Shown one piece after another: positions 37,453-47,977 of a stretch of 64,000 bases of DNA. The translations under genes were made by a program, and so were the position numbers. The stretch's first letter is position 1. Each line of letters opens with the position of its first letter. The stretch covers positions 24,272-88,271 of the forward strand of contig JAAVZD010000027.1 in the NCBI GenBank assembly GCA_022791475.1. Direction: 5' to 3'. Below the pieces are notes generated by a model that did no database searches, was not told where the DNA came from, and saw only the letters and a list, made by a program, of their open reading frames with translations. The DNA comes from Clostridia bacterium. Lineage in GTDB: Bacteria; Bacillota_A; Clostridia; TANB77; CAG-508.

Positions 37453-37625
37453 TAGACCCTTTTATATATGTATAAAAAGAACATTCTTTACAAATTAAAG
37501 TAAAATTCTAAGTATCATACTACTATGCTATAAAAAAGTAACAAAATCGTAAACAAAATGTAACAAAAAAAGACAATATATATAGTATAATAAAATTGTA
37601 TAGGTATAAAACGAGGGAGAAACAA

Positions 37626-38720
37626 ATGGGTATAAGCAAATTACTAAGGAAATTTGATATTAAAGTAATAGGCAAATTAACAAAAGAACAGCAAATAATA
37701 TTATCAGACAATGTAGCAACAAAAATATCAAATGAATTTAATTATATAGATTATGGATATATATATACTAAACTAATGAAAGCAAAAATGTATATAGCAA
37801 TAATTCCAGAAGGAATAACAAGTGCAATATATTCATATGAAGAAGATACACTATTCATAAGTGATACAGAGGAAATAAGCACAGTTTCAAAAGAATTATT
37901 ATATGAATGTATACATGCTGTTCAAGATATAAGAAATAAAAAAGGACAAATAAAACAATTAGGGCAATGTATATTTTCAGAATTCAAAGTATATGCAATG
38001 GCATTAAATGAAGCATCAATACAATATATAGTAGCTAAAATATTTAATGAAGAAGAAAAATATATAGAAGCCTATGCAATAAAATCAAATACATATAGTC
38101 CAAATAAATACCCATTAATATGTAACATATTACTACAATTATTATTTATATCAACAGAAGAAATATTAGTAAAGAGTACAATATATTCAACAGATGAATT
38201 TATAATAGAAGGAATTGAAGAAATAGGAGAAAGTAGCTTTGTAAATGTACAAAATAACTTAGATGAAATGTTATATGCATCTGAACAAATAATAGGTATA
38301 AAAAAACTAATAAAAACTAAAACAGAAGAAGGATATTTTAATATAGAGGAATATTTAAATGAAATATATGAAAAAGAAGAATTGATAAGAAAACTATATA
38401 TGGATTCTCAAATAAGTATATTTACAATGTATTTTGATAGACTCTATAATAGAATAGAAAATTTATCAGACATAAAATTTTATAGAAATAAGCTAGAAGA
38501 ATTCAAAAAATTAATAGGATTTTATACAAATGAAAATCAAGACTATTTTCTAAAATATTATGAAGATTATTATAAGCAAAAAGAAGAAAAATTAATATTA
38601 AAGCAAGCAGACATAGAACGAAAAAATGAGTTAGCACTAACAGTTATTTCAGATAATATAATAATACAAATATTTAATAAAATAAAAAGTAATGTAAGTA
38701 GAATATTAAAAAAAGTTTAA
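37626..38720 (+). CDS. Unknown protein resembling an inactivated zinc peptidase
   Basis: The 364-residue soluble protein is not a known family to me. Its central segment, ELLYECIHAVQDI, lines up with gluzincin active sites of the form HELIHxxQ, with Tyr where the first His should be. About 40 residues later ALNEASIQYIVAK resembles the second motif (LNEGxTEY), with Gln replacing the metal-binding Glu. Both substitutions would abolish zinc binding, so I read it as a pseudo-protease. The C-terminal third is charged helix. ATG 37626 follows gagggag; a frame extension to 37596 has no ribosome-binding site. It is 18 bp ahead of a TPR gene, which probably shares its transcript. Confidence 0.6.
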   Translation: MGISKLLRKFDIKVIGKLTKEQQIILSDNVATKISNEFNYIDYGYIYTKLMKAKMYIAIIPEGITSAIYSYEEDTLFISDTEEISTVSKELLYECIHAVQDIRNKKGQIKQLGQCIFSEFKVYAMALNEASIQYIVAKIFNEEEKYIEAYAIKSNTYSPNKYPLICNILLQLLFISTEEILVKSTIYSTDEFIIEGIEEIGESSFVNVQNNLDEMLYASEQIIGIKKLIKTKTEEGYFNIEEYLNEIYEKEELIRKLYMDSQISIFTMYFDRLYNRIENLSDIKFYRNKLEEFKKLIGFYTNENQDYFLKYYEDYYKQKEEKLILKQADIERKNELALTVISDNIIIQIFNKIKSNVSRILKKV

Positions 38721-38738
38721 AAAATAAGGAGAAAAAAT

Positions 38739-40091
38739 ATGGAATTTAGAGAATCAGAGATACAAAAAATAAGACATTTATTTAATAAAATAGAACAATT
38801 AAAAGGGCAAATTAATAAAGAAAATAAAATAGAAATAGCAAATAAGATAAGTGATATAGCACTTCAAATATTAGAAATAGAACCTAATAATAAAATGGCA
38901 ATAAATGAAATGATAAAATCTTATATGGCAAAGAGAGAATATGATATTGGAAGAATTTTCGGACAAAAAGCATTAGAAGAAAACCCTAACAGTATATCAA
39001 TATTATATACTATGGCAGAGTTAGAATTAAGAGGAAGAAATGCAGAAAAAGCAATTGAATATAATGCACAAATATTGTCACAACATCCAAATGATAAAAG
39101 AGCAAATGAACAAAAAGAAAGAATAGAAATACGTATAGAACAATTAAGAAGAGAAGGAAAAATAAGAACAAAAGCTTCAAGAGTAAATAGAGAAGAACAA
39201 CCAGAATTTATTCAAATTGCTAAACAAAATATGTTAGAACAAGAACAAAGGGAATTTGCTAAAAAAGACATAGAAGAAAAAGAACATTCTATAGAAGAAC
39301 AACAACTTGAATTTGCCAAAGATAAAATGCAATCAGAAAGATATTCATTAGAAGCAAAACAAGAATATATGCAAGAAATAACAAAAATGTTTTTAGAAGG
39401 ACAAGTAAATAACAGAAAACTAGAAGAAATAAAACAAGAATTATATAAGTATCCAAATAATACAGAAAGTGCACTATTCTTATCAGAATTATTCTATGCC
39501 ATTAAAGGAGAAGAAGAAAGAGGAATACAGGAACTAAATAAATCTAGACATTTAGTAGAAAGCGAAGAAACTATAGAAGAAAAAATATCAAGCTTTAGAA
39601 AGAGATTAGATGCAAAACAATATATAGAAAAAAGAGAAGACGAACACAAAATAAAGCTAGAACAACTGAAGAAAGAACAAAGAGAATATTCAAGACAAAT
39701 AATAAAAAGAATAGATAATGGAGAACTAACAAAAGAAGAAATACCAGAAATAGTAAGAAATTTAGAAAAATATCCAGATAGAAGTAAAGCATTATACTTA
39801 ATTACTAAATTATATCAAGGTTATTATGGAACAAAAGAAGCTATTGGCTATTTAGCCAAATATTCTCATATAGCAGATTTAACAGTAAGAGAAATGGCAG
39901 ATATTGAAAATGTAAGATTTTGGATTGCAAAAAATAAAAATAAAGATAAAGATATAATAAAAGAAAGACAATTAAAAGTAAGAAAAAGAAATAAAGTAGC
40001 AAATATGAGGTATAAAAATAGAGTAAAACAATATTTACAAGAAAAACATGAAAGTGAAAAGAAAATGCAAGGAGAAAGAGAAGAATTATAA
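38739..40091 (+). CDS. TPR and coiled-coil protein of unknown function
   Basis: The 450-residue protein begins with about four TPR-like helical hairpins at residues 20-130 (IALQILEIEPNNKMAINEM; AELELRGRNAEKAIEYNAQI). A Glu/Lys/Gln-rich coiled coil covers about 150-225, a second TPR-like region about 230-290, and a strongly basic C-terminal tail (KVRKRNKVANMRYKNRVKQY) could touch nucleic acid or membrane. No enzyme motif is seen. Tandem location after the pseudo-peptidase suggests that the two act together, for instance as scaffold and client. A terminator follows at 40096. Confidence 0.65.
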   Translation: MEFRESEIQKIRHLFNKIEQLKGQINKENKIEIANKISDIALQILEIEPNNKMAINEMIKSYMAKREYDIGRIFGQKALEENPNSISILYTMAELELRGRNAEKAIEYNAQILSQHPNDKRANEQKERIEIRIEQLRREGKIRTKASRVNREEQPEFIQIAKQNMLEQEQREFAKKDIEEKEHSIEEQQLEFAKDKMQSERYSLEAKQEYMQEITKMFLEGQVNNRKLEEIKQELYKYPNNTESALFLSELFYAIKGEEERGIQELNKSRHLVESEETIEEKISSFRKRLDAKQYIEKREDEHKIKLEQLKKEQREYSRQIIKRIDNGELTKEEIPEIVRNLEKYPDRSKALYLITKLYQGYYGTKEAIGYLAKYSHIADLTVREMADIENVRFWIAKNKNKDKDIIKERQLKVRKRNKVANMRYKNRVKQYLQEKHESEKKMQGEREEL

Positions 40092-40095
40092 AAAA

Positions 40096-40126
40096 TAAAA
40101 AGAGACTGTAAAAAGTCTCTTTTTAT
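40096..40126 (+). terminator. Terminator after the TPR gene
   Basis: aaaaagagact pairs with agtctcttttt around a 6-base loop. Confidence 0.9.
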
Positions 40127-40223
40127 TTTTATAGGAAATTACACTATTCTAACTTAAAAAATGTAGTAGCTTATATATAAAATGAATGCCTAAGAAAATT
40201 TATGTAAATTATTACTTTTTTTA

Positions 40224-40514
40224 TTATAAAAACATATTCAAAAAGTTAATAGTAAAAATGCTTAAGGCAACCTTCCAAGAAACCCTAAAGCCCTTTTTAA
40301 ACAAGTTTTTAACTACTACTATGTGATAATTATCTCTAACAGTTAAGGCTAAACAGTCTGTTTTAGTATCTATATTATTATTTAAATTAATATCATTATT
40401 AGATACACCATCTAAAGTATCAATGTAAGAACAAGAATTATTATTATCTATTTTTACTTCAAATTTAGTATCTAAGGTTGACTCTTGTGGAATATCTAAA
40501 ATATTATTTTGCAT
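40224..40514 (-). CDS. Small protein of unknown function (96 aa)
   Basis: The minus-strand gene has a ribosome-binding site aaaggatg ahead of its ATG at 40514-40512. The product begins MQNNILDIPQESTLDTKFEV, continues with an Asn/Asp-rich segment and ends with a basic region and a hydrophobic C terminus (SWKVALSIFTINFLNMFL). The tail may be a membrane-association helix. I do not recognise the family. It is divergent from gap, with a GC-rich hairpin between them. Confidence 0.55.
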   Translation of the reverse strand: MQNNILDIPQESTLDTKFEVKIDNNNSCSYIDTLDGVSNNDINLNNNIDTKTDCLALTVRDNYHIVVVKNLFKKGFRVSWKVALSIFTINFLNMFL

Positions 40515-40611
40515 AGAATCACATCCTTTATAATTTTCTTATGTGTCAAAATACTTTATAATATCATTATACTATAAAATTAGACAAAAAGTAAATAGAA
40601 AATAAAAAGAA

Positions 40612-40646
40612 AGTCGCGGTCTATATTAAAGACCGCGATTTTTCGA
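40612..40646. terminator. GC-rich hairpin between divergent genes
   Basis: gtcgcggtct pairs with agaccgcga around atattaa and is followed by tttttc on the + strand. It looks like a terminator, yet it lies between the starts of two divergent genes, so it may end antisense or upstream read-through, or attenuate an unseen transcript. Confidence 0.5.
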
Positions 40647-40690
40647 AATTTCAAAAAATAAAAATCTTCCTAAAAAATATATATAAACAC

Positions 40691-40719
40691 TTGAAAACTA
40701 AGGTCACTTGGTATAAAAT
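40691..40719 (+). promoter_or_regulatory. Promoter of the gap operon
   Basis: TTGAAA (40691-40696), a 17 bp spacer and TAAAAT (40714-40719). The leader to the gap start is about 150 nt and contains gatatgaatat / atattcat and aaaggataatccttt hairpins of unknown purpose. Confidence 0.6.
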
Positions 40720-40828
40720 AACAATGTTAGTAAATAATATAAAAAATGAAAAGAGGATATGAATATAACCATTTAGAATCATATTCATAAAGTGAAAGGA
40801 TAATCCTTTTGCTGAGTGTGATAAATAA

Positions 40829-41878
<1,050 letters not shown>

Positions 41879-41894
41879 TAAATTTTAAATATTA

Positions 41895-41950
41895 TATTGT
41901 AGGGGTCACTGCCTTCGGCGACCCGCTCTTCGAAGAATTTGCTTACAATA
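41895..41950. repeat. Type C dispersed repeat (copy 10)
   Basis: attgtaggggtcactgcc is followed by ttcggcgacccgctcttcg, aagaatttg and caataggg, close to the family consensus. Confidence 0.7.
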
Positions 41951-41982
41951 GGGTTAAATATATGATAAGAACAATAAAATTA

Positions 41983-42083
41983 GATGTAGGGGCGATTATC
42001 AATCTCCCATGCTACAAAGGAAATTACCCTAAGAAATTAGCCAATTCTTCGAATAGTGAGTGATTATTAATCGCCCCTACATC
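41983..42083. repeat. Type C dispersed repeat (copy 11, complete with inverted ends)
   Basis: This is the best-preserved long copy. gatgtaggggcgatta at the left is matched by taatcgcccctacatc at the right, a perfect 16 bp inverted repeat, with cttcgaa and taccctaag inside. Confidence 0.85.
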
Positions 42084-42121
42084 TTTAAATAAAACAATAT
42101 AAAAACATTTGGAGGTTTTTA

Positions 42122-43312
42122 ATGAACAAAAAAACTATCAGAGATATAGATTTGAAAAATAAAAAAGTACTTGTAAGATGTGACTTTAATGTACCTTTTG
42201 ATGAAGAAGGGGAAATATCAGATAATAGAAGAATAGTAGCAGCACTTCCTACTATAAAATATTTATTAGAAAACAATTGTAAAATAATACTTTGCTCACA
42301 TTTAGGAAGACCAAAGGGAGAATTTAAAAAAGAATTTTCACTAAAGCCAGTAGCAGAAGAACTTTCAAGATTACTAAATGTAGAGGTAAAATTAGCAGAA
42401 GATGTAGTAGGTCAAAACGCTAAGGAGTTAACTAATAATATGAAAGAAGGCGAAATAGTTCTTCTAGAAAACGTAAGGTTTGAAGCTGGAGAAGAGAAAA
42501 ATGATGAAGAACTATCAAAAAAATTAGCAAGTCTAGCAGAGATATATGTAAATGATGCATTTGGAACAGCACATAGAGCACATAGTTCAACAACAGGAGT
42601 AGCAAGTTATTTACCAGCAGTTTCAGGTTTTCTAATAGAAAAAGAATTAGAATTTTTAGGAAATGCATTAGAAAATCCACAAAGACCATTTGTAGCAATT
42701 CTTGGAGGAAAAAAAGTTTCAGATAAAATAGGAGTAATAGATAGTTTATTAGAAAAAGTAGATACATTAATAATAGGAGGAGGAATGGCATACACATTCT
42801 TTAAATCTATGGGATATAATGTAGGAAAATCTATCTGTGAAGAAGATAAACTAGAATTAGCACAAAGCCTAATAAAAAAAGCAGAAGAGAAAAATGTAAA
42901 ACTATTATTACCAATAGATAATGTAGTAGCAGATGAGTTTAGCCCAAATGCAAACACTCAAACAGTTTCATCAAATGAAATACCAGAAGGTTGGGAAGGC
43001 TTAGACATAGGGCCAAAAACAGTAGAACTATTTGAACAAGAATTAAAAAAAGCAAAAACGATTATATGGAATGGACCACTTGGACTATTCGAATATGAAA
43101 AATTTGCAAACGGAACAAATAAAATAGCAAATAGTTTAGCAAACTTAAATGAGACAATAACAATAATAGGAGGAGGAGACTCAGCGGCAGCAGTAGAAAA
43201 AATAGGATTAGCAGATAAAATGACTCATATATCAACAGGTGGAGGAGCAAGCCTAGAATTCTTAGAAGGTAAAAAATTACCAGGAATAGAAGCTTTATTA
43301 GATAAAGAATAG
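42122..43312 (+). CDS. pgk: Phosphoglycerate kinase
   Basis: Pgk makes ATP from 1,3-bisphosphoglycerate. RCDFNVPFD marks the N-terminal substrate motif, [10 protein letters not shown] the next conserved block, and the C-terminal nucleotide domain has [27 protein letters not shown] and the GGGDSAAA loop. The protein has 396 residues, the normal length. The start ATG 42122 follows ggaggttttta. It lies in the glycolytic cluster between gap and tpiA, with a type A repeat downstream. Confidence 0.97.
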   Translation: MNKKTIRDIDLKNKKVLVRCDFNVPFDEEGEISDNRRIVAALPTIKYLLENNCKIILCSHLGRPKGEFKKEFSLKPVAEELSRLLNVEVKLAEDVVGQNAKELTNNMKEGEIVLLENVRFEAGEEKNDEELSKKLASLAEIYVNDAFGTAHRAHSSTTGVASYLPAVSGFLIEKELEFLGNALENPQRPFVAILGGKKVSDKIGVIDSLLEKVDTLIIGGGMAYTFFKSMGYNVGKSICEEDKLELAQSLIKKAEEKNVKLLLPIDNVVADEFSPNANTQTVSSNEIPEGWEGLDIGPKTVELFEQELKKAKTIIWNGPLGLFEYEKFANGTNKIANSLANLNETITIIGGGDSAAAVEKIGLADKMTHISTGGGASLEFLEGKKLPGIEALLDKE

Positions 43313-43322
43313 TAGATAAGTA

Positions 43323-43414
43323 GATTGGGGACGGTTACTAATCGGAAACAATATAGAATATAATAACAAGTAAAAAATAAAATAATCTGGATAGATTAGG
43401 AACTGTCCCCAATC
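43323..43414. repeat. Type A element with terminal inverted repeats (copy after pgk)
   Basis: This 92 bp element runs from gattggggacggtta to gaactgtccccaatc. It is closely similar along its length to the element at 27406-27500. Confidence 0.85.
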
Positions 43415-43499
43415 GGAAGCCCACAGAAAACATAAAGAAGTATATTAAATAAAAGCAAAAAGAAAAAATAATTGAAATTATTAAAAGAGGATGTTTAAC

Positions 43500-44039
43500 A
43501 TGAATAAAGATAAACTAGAATTTGTATCAGCAATAATAACAAATAATGAAGGAAATGTATTATTACTAAAAAGAAGAAATGATTTAGTATTAGATGCAGG
43601 AAAATATGATTTGTGCTCAGGACATATGAAGGAGTGCGAAGTTCCTATGCAAACTATATATCGTAAGATGTATGAAGAGTTAGGAATTAAACAAGAAGAA
43701 ATAAGAAAAGTAGAAGAAATAAAAGACATACAAACACCTCATAAAGAGTTAAAAGGCACAATATGTCATATGTATCATGTAAAAATTGACTTAACACAAA
43801 AAGAAATAAATCAAAGGCTTAAAAAAGTAAAAGAACCAGAAATAGAAAGTGCACAATATATAGAAAATATAGGAATGTTAAGAAAAATTCAAAAATACAC
43901 TAATCTTATGAGAACAGAGCATACAGATGAACAAGACAGAATTTTTGAAATTATGCAAGAAAAACAAAACAAAAAAGAAGAAATTAAAGTATATAAAGAA
44001 CAAGGAAAGGAAAGTAAGTTATGTCAAGAAGAAAGATAA
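43500..44039 (+). CDS. Nudix hydrolase
   Basis: The 179-residue protein carries the Nudix box as GHMKECEVPMQTIYRKMYEE, then LGI. It keeps the metal-binding EE pair but has Lys where REUxEE has its first Glu. The family hydrolyses nucleoside diphosphates linked to another moiety; LLLKRRNDLVLDAGKYDL and HMYHVKIDL resemble IPP-isomerase-type or NTP-pyrophosphatase Nudix proteins. The substrate is unknown. The C-terminal 40 residues are a charged helical tail. I chose ATG 43500, after aagaggatg. Its end overlaps the tpiA start by 19 bp, so the two are translationally linked. Confidence 0.8.
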   Translation: MNKDKLEFVSAIITNNEGNVLLLKRRNDLVLDAGKYDLCSGHMKECEVPMQTIYRKMYEELGIKQEEIRKVEEIKDIQTPHKELKGTICHMYHVKIDLTQKEINQRLKKVKEPEIESAQYIENIGMLRKIQKYTNLMRTEHTDEQDRIFEIMQEKQNKKEEIKVYKEQGKESKLCQEER

Positions 44040-44776
44040 TTGCAGGAAACTGGAAAATGAATATGCTTCCAAATGAAGCAATGGAATTTATAACAAGACT
44101 TTCAGAAGGTACTTACGAAGCTAAAAGTGAAATAGTGCTATGTGTACCATATACAGACCTTTTTTATTCACTATTAACAGCTCAGAACACAAAAATAAAA
44201 ATAGGTGCACAAAATATGCACTGGGAAGAAACAGGAGCTTACACAGGAGAAATTTCAGGTAAAATGCTTAAGGTGATAAATGTAGAATATGTTATAATAG
44301 GGCATTCAGAAAGAAGACAGTACTTTGCAGAAACAGATGAAACTGTAAATAAAAAAGTAAAATCAGCTTTTAAATATAATTTAAAGCCAATAGTATGTGT
44401 AGGAGAAACCTTAGAACAAAAAGAAGAAGGAAAAACAAATGAAGTTATAAAAAATCAAACTAAACTTGCATTAGAAGGTTTAAGTACAGAACAAGTAAAA
44501 AATGTAATCATAGCATATGAACCAATATGGGCGATAGGAACAGGAAAAACAGCAACATCAGAAGATGCAAATAATTCTATAAAAGAAATTAGAAATGAAA
44601 TAAAAAATATATATGGAGAAGAAGTAGCAAATGTGGTATCAATACTATATGGAGGAAGCGTAAAAGCTTCAAATGCCAAAGAACTATTTGAAACCTCAGA
44701 CATAGATGGAGCACTAGTAGGCGGAGCCAGCCTAAAAGTAGAAGAATTCAAAAACATCATAACTGCAGCAGAGTGA
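44021..44776 (+). CDS. tpiA: Triosephosphate isomerase
   Basis: TpiA interconverts dihydroxyacetone phosphate and glyceraldehyde 3-phosphate. GNWKMNM holds the catalytic Lys, IGHSERR the His, AYEPIWAIGTGKTA the catalytic Glu and loop 6, and YGGSVKASN and GALVGGASL the phosphate-binding loops. The protein has 251 residues, as expected. The start overlaps the Nudix gene. The stop TGA 44774-44776 falls on the first bases of a type B repeat. Confidence 0.97.
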   Translation: MSRRKIIAGNWKMNMLPNEAMEFITRLSEGTYEAKSEIVLCVPYTDLFYSLLTAQNTKIKIGAQNMHWEETGAYTGEISGKMLKVINVEYVIIGHSERRQYFAETDETVNKKVKSAFKYNLKPIVCVGETLEQKEEGKTNEVIKNQTKLALEGLSTEQVKNVIIAYEPIWAIGTGKTATSEDANNSIKEIRNEIKNIYGEEVANVVSILYGGSVKASNAKELFETSDIDGALVGGASLKVEEFKNIITAAE

Positions 44777-44873
44777 GGACAATGGGACGGAGTTTTTGTC
44801 ACTAGTCTTTTGAGACTTTTAGATTAAAAAAATTCTAGACAACTAGTGACAAAAACTCCGTCCCATTGTCCTC
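44775..44873. repeat. Type B inverted-repeat element (copy 2)
   Basis: This 99 bp element starts gaggacaatgggacggag and ends ctccgtcccattgtcctc. It is almost identical to the copy at 4071-4167, differing at a few loop positions and in the outermost arm bases, where both arms differ compensatorily (gtgac/gtcac there, gaggac/gtcctc here). Confidence 0.9.
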
Positions 44874-44891
44874 AAAGAAAGGAACAAAAAA

Positions 44892-45104
44892 ATGGGAGAA
44901 CGAGAAAAAGCATTTAGGCAAAGAATTGCAAGAATAACAAGAATTCAAAACCTACAAGAAATGCAAAAGCAATATTCAGAACAAGAAACAATAATAAAAA
45001 GTAATGAATTAAACAACCTAAACGAAATATCACCAGTAATAAATGGAATAAAGAAGAACATAGAAAACTTTAGAACAAAAGAAGTACCAGAAATGGAATT
45101 ATAG
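44892..45104 (+). CDS. Small charged helical protein (70 aa)
   Basis: ATG 44892 follows aaaggaac. The product begins MGEREKAFRQRIARITRIQN and is Glu/Lys/Gln/Asn-rich with no hydrophobic segment, so it is probably an amphipathic helix. I do not recognise it. It lies between tpiA and gpmI, 23 bp before gpmI, and is presumably on the same transcript. Confidence 0.55.
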   Translation: MGEREKAFRQRIARITRIQNLQEMQKQYSEQETIIKSNELNNLNEISPVINGIKKNIENFRTKEVPEMEL

Positions 45105-45127
45105 TTATATCAGGAGGTAAAAACAAA

Positions 45128-46664
45128 GTGAAAAATAAATTAACAATGCTAATGATACTAGATGGTTTTGGAGAAAACGAAAACGAAAATGCAAATGCTG
45201 TAAAACTTGCAAATACTCCAAATATAGATAGACTAATGAAAACATGCCCAACAACTGCTATGTATACAAGTGGTTTAAATGTAGGACTTCCAGACGGACA
45301 AATGGGAAACTCTGAAGTAGGTCATACAAATATAGGAGCAGGAAGAATAGTTTACCAAGAGCTAACAAGAATTACAAAATCAATAGAAGATGGAGAGTTT
45401 TTTAGTAATCCAGAATTCATAAAAGCAATAGAAAATTGTAAAAAATATGGCTCAAAGCTTCATATAATGGGGTTATTATCTGATGGAGGCGTACATAGCC
45501 ATATTCGACATATATTTGGTTTATTAGAACTTGCAAAAAGAAAAGACTTTGAAGATGTATATGTACATTGTTTTATGGATGGAAGAGACACGCCACCAGC
45601 TTCAGGAGAAAGCTATGTATCAGAATTAGAAGAAAAGATGAAAGAAAAAGGCGTTGGAAAAATAGCAAGTATAACAGGAAGATTCTACGCAATGGACAGA
45701 GATAAAAGATGGGAAAGAATAGAAAAAGCATACAAAGCCCTAGTAGAAGGTGAAGGAGAAAAAGCAATTTCGCCAGTATCAGCAGTAGAAGACTCATACC
45801 AAAAAGAAACATTTGATGAATTTATACTTCCAACAATTATTACAAATGGAGAAGAGCCAATAGCAACAATAGGAAAACATGACTCAGTAATATTTTTTAA
45901 CTTCAGACCAGATAGAGCAAGAGAAATAACAAGAACATTGGTTGATAAAGAATTTAAAGAATTTGAAACAAAAAAAGATTTAGACTTATATTATGTATGT
46001 ATGACAAGTTATGATGAAACAATGCCAAATGTACACATCGCTTTCAAAAAAGAAGAGTTAAAAAATACATTTGGAGAATATATATCAAAACAAGGTTTAA
46101 CACAATTAAGAATAGCAGAAACAGAAAAATATGCACATGTAACCTTCTTCTTTAATGGTGGAGAAGAAAAACAATATGAGGGAGAAGAAAGAATACTAGT
46201 ACCTTCACCAAAAGTAGAAACATATGACCAAAAACCAGAAATGAGTGCTATTGAGGTAACTGAAAAAGTATTAGAAGCAATAAACTCTAAAAAATATGAC
46301 TGCATAATATTAAACTATGCAAATCCAGACATGGTAGGTCATACAGGAAGTTTAGAAGCAGCCATAAAAGCAATAGAAACAGTAGATGAAAGCGTACGGT
46401 AAAGTAGTAGAAGCAGTAGAAAATGTAGAAGGAGTACTACTAATAACAGCAGACCACGGAAATGCAGAACAAATGGTAGACTACAAAACAGGAGAGCCAC
46501 ACACAGCACACACAACAAACCCAGTACCACTAATATTAATAGGAATGGAAAATGCAAAACTAAAAGAAGGAAAACTAGCCGATTTAGCACCAACAATGCT
46601 TGAAATAATGGGACTAGAAAAACCACAAGAGATGACAGGAGAAAGCATAATAGTTAATGAATAG
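45128..46664 (+). CDS. gpmI: 2,3-bisphosphoglycerate-independent phosphoglycerate mutase, with a +1 frameshift at codon 424
   Basis: GpmI interconverts 3- and 2-phosphoglycerate using Mn. [18 protein letters not shown] holds the first metal Asp and [15 protein letters not shown] the catalytic Ser. In the zero frame the sequence reaches VDES-Val, then CGG (46397-46399) and stop TAA. Omitting C46397 gives VDESVGKVVEAV, matching the family pattern VDEcLGKVVdA, and continues through [13 protein letters not shown] with the second-metal Asp-His and HTTNPVP. The joined product is about 511 residues, exactly the usual length. Without the shift the enzyme would lack essential metal ligands. The start is GTG 45128 after caggaggtaaa. 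Confidence 0.93.
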
Positions 46665-46674
46665 TGAATAATTA

Positions 46675-46725
46675 GAATTGTATGGGTTGCCATTTGGGTA
46701 ACCCATTCTTGGATGAGATTATTTA
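46675..46725. repeat. Type C dispersed repeat (copy 12, diverged)
   Basis: attgtatgggttgccattt is followed by gggtaacccattcttgg and gagatta. The arms still pair. Confidence 0.5.
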
Positions 46726-46751
46726 AATGAAAAGAAACTTCACAAACAAAT

Positions 46752-46888
46752 GTAAAAAGCAGGTACCTAATGGATACCTGCTTTGGTGTACGCCACACCA
46801 GTATGTCTTTTGTATCGATAGGTACACCTACCAATTACATAGTACTGGAATTTGTTCCGAATGTAATTTCTCTTTTTTAAAAAAAGTA
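46752..46888 (+). ncRNA. Candidate structured non-coding RNA with terminator
   Basis: Three hairpins follow one another with no reading frame. The first is agcaggta / tacctgct. The second is ggtgt-acgcc-acacc, where an alternative long pairing of ggtgtac with gtacacc at 46829 is possible. The third is aattacat / atgtaatt, which encloses ggaatttgttcc and ends in tctctttttt. The alternative pairings look like a switch. The next gene starts about 120 nt after the T run, so the RNA may stand alone. The family is unknown to me. Confidence 0.4.
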
Positions 46889-47010
46889 TAAATATAATTT
46901 ACTATATTTACATAAAAGAGTTAATAAAATTAGATTTTTTATTGAAAAAAAATTAAAGAAGTAATATAATAAATAAAATAAAAGGAGATTTATATAAGGG
47001 AGAAATACAT

Positions 47011-47766
47011 ATGCTTAGTACAAACAAACTAAGAGCTATATATTCAAAAATACAAAAACAATTATTTTTTATGATACCAGAAAAATGGGAAAAAATATGC
47101 CTATATGCCTCAATAATGGAGCAAGTAAATAACTTACAAACAGGAGAAATGTTTTTCTATTATTATCCAACAGGTCTACTTAAGAAAAATCCTATAAATG
47201 TATATGAAATACCAAATAAATTTAATATAGACGAAAAAGAATATATGAAATTAGTAGATAAGCTTTATAATATAATAAATGAACTAAGAGAAGCATTTAG
47301 AGAAAATAAAGAAGAAAAAATGTGGACAAACTTGACTATAACAATACAAAATTTAAAATTCAACGTAGAATATTCATATGAAGATTTGATAGGTTCAAAA
47401 TATACAAGTTATGATAGACATATAATATGGAAATGCAAATATTTAGACCTCCCAATAGAAAGACTTTCAAAAAAAGATAGAAAGATGGTAGAAGAATATT
47501 ATATAGAAGAAAATTTAAACAATCAAAAAACAAAAAAATACATAGAAGGAATATATAAAAAAGGAGTTCATAATATAGCCCAATATAATAATGAATACAT
47601 AAAAGAAGAGGAAGAAGAGAAAGAACAAAATATTAAACCAAAAAGAGAAAAAGTAGATAAATATGAAGAATATAAAAGAAAACAAGAGGAAAAAAAGCAG
47701 AAAGAAAAAATCAATATAGAAGTTGAAAAAGAAGAAAAGAAGAAAAATCAGATATTAAATTATTAA
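47011..47766 (+). CDS. YezG-like (DUF600) immunity protein with a charged C-terminal extension
   Basis: The first ~170 residues match the YezG immunity family: MIPEKWEKICLYASIMEQV, then GEMFFYYYPTG, the acidic middle NIINELREAFRENKEE and MWTNLTITIQNLKF, and DRHIIWKCKYL. YezG-like proteins neutralise nuclease toxins of the LXG/YeeF type. No LXG toxin lies beside it, so it is an orphan, perhaps protecting against neighbours' toxins. The last ~55 residues are an unusual Glu/Lys-rich coiled-coil tail (KYEEYKRKQEEKKQKEK). The start follows ataagggagaaatac. The DNA downstream has a weak terminator-like hairpin (atgccaattagt / actagttggtat). Confidence 0.8.
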   Translation: MLSTNKLRAIYSKIQKQLFFMIPEKWEKICLYASIMEQVNNLQTGEMFFYYYPTGLLKKNPINVYEIPNKFNIDEKEYMKLVDKLYNIINELREAFRENKEEKMWTNLTITIQNLKFNVEYSYEDLIGSKYTSYDRHIIWKCKYLDLPIERLSKKDRKMVEEYYIEENLNNQKTKKYIEGIYKKGVHNIAQYNNEYIKEEEEEKEQNIKPKREKVDKYEEYKRKQEEKKQKEKINIEVEKEEKKKNQILNY

Positions 47767-47977
47767 ATGCCAATTAGTTATTATTTTACTAGTTGGTATT
47801 TAATTTGAAACACAAAAAAAGGAAAGAAAGGAGAGGTAAAAGAAATAGGGTATAAAGTAGATAATATTTATTATAAAATAAGAAATGCTTAACTAGAAGA
47901 TTTTAACAATAAATATTTACATAAACATGTTTTCGTGTTATAATTAAAAGAGAATACAAAATAAAGGGGGTTATCTT

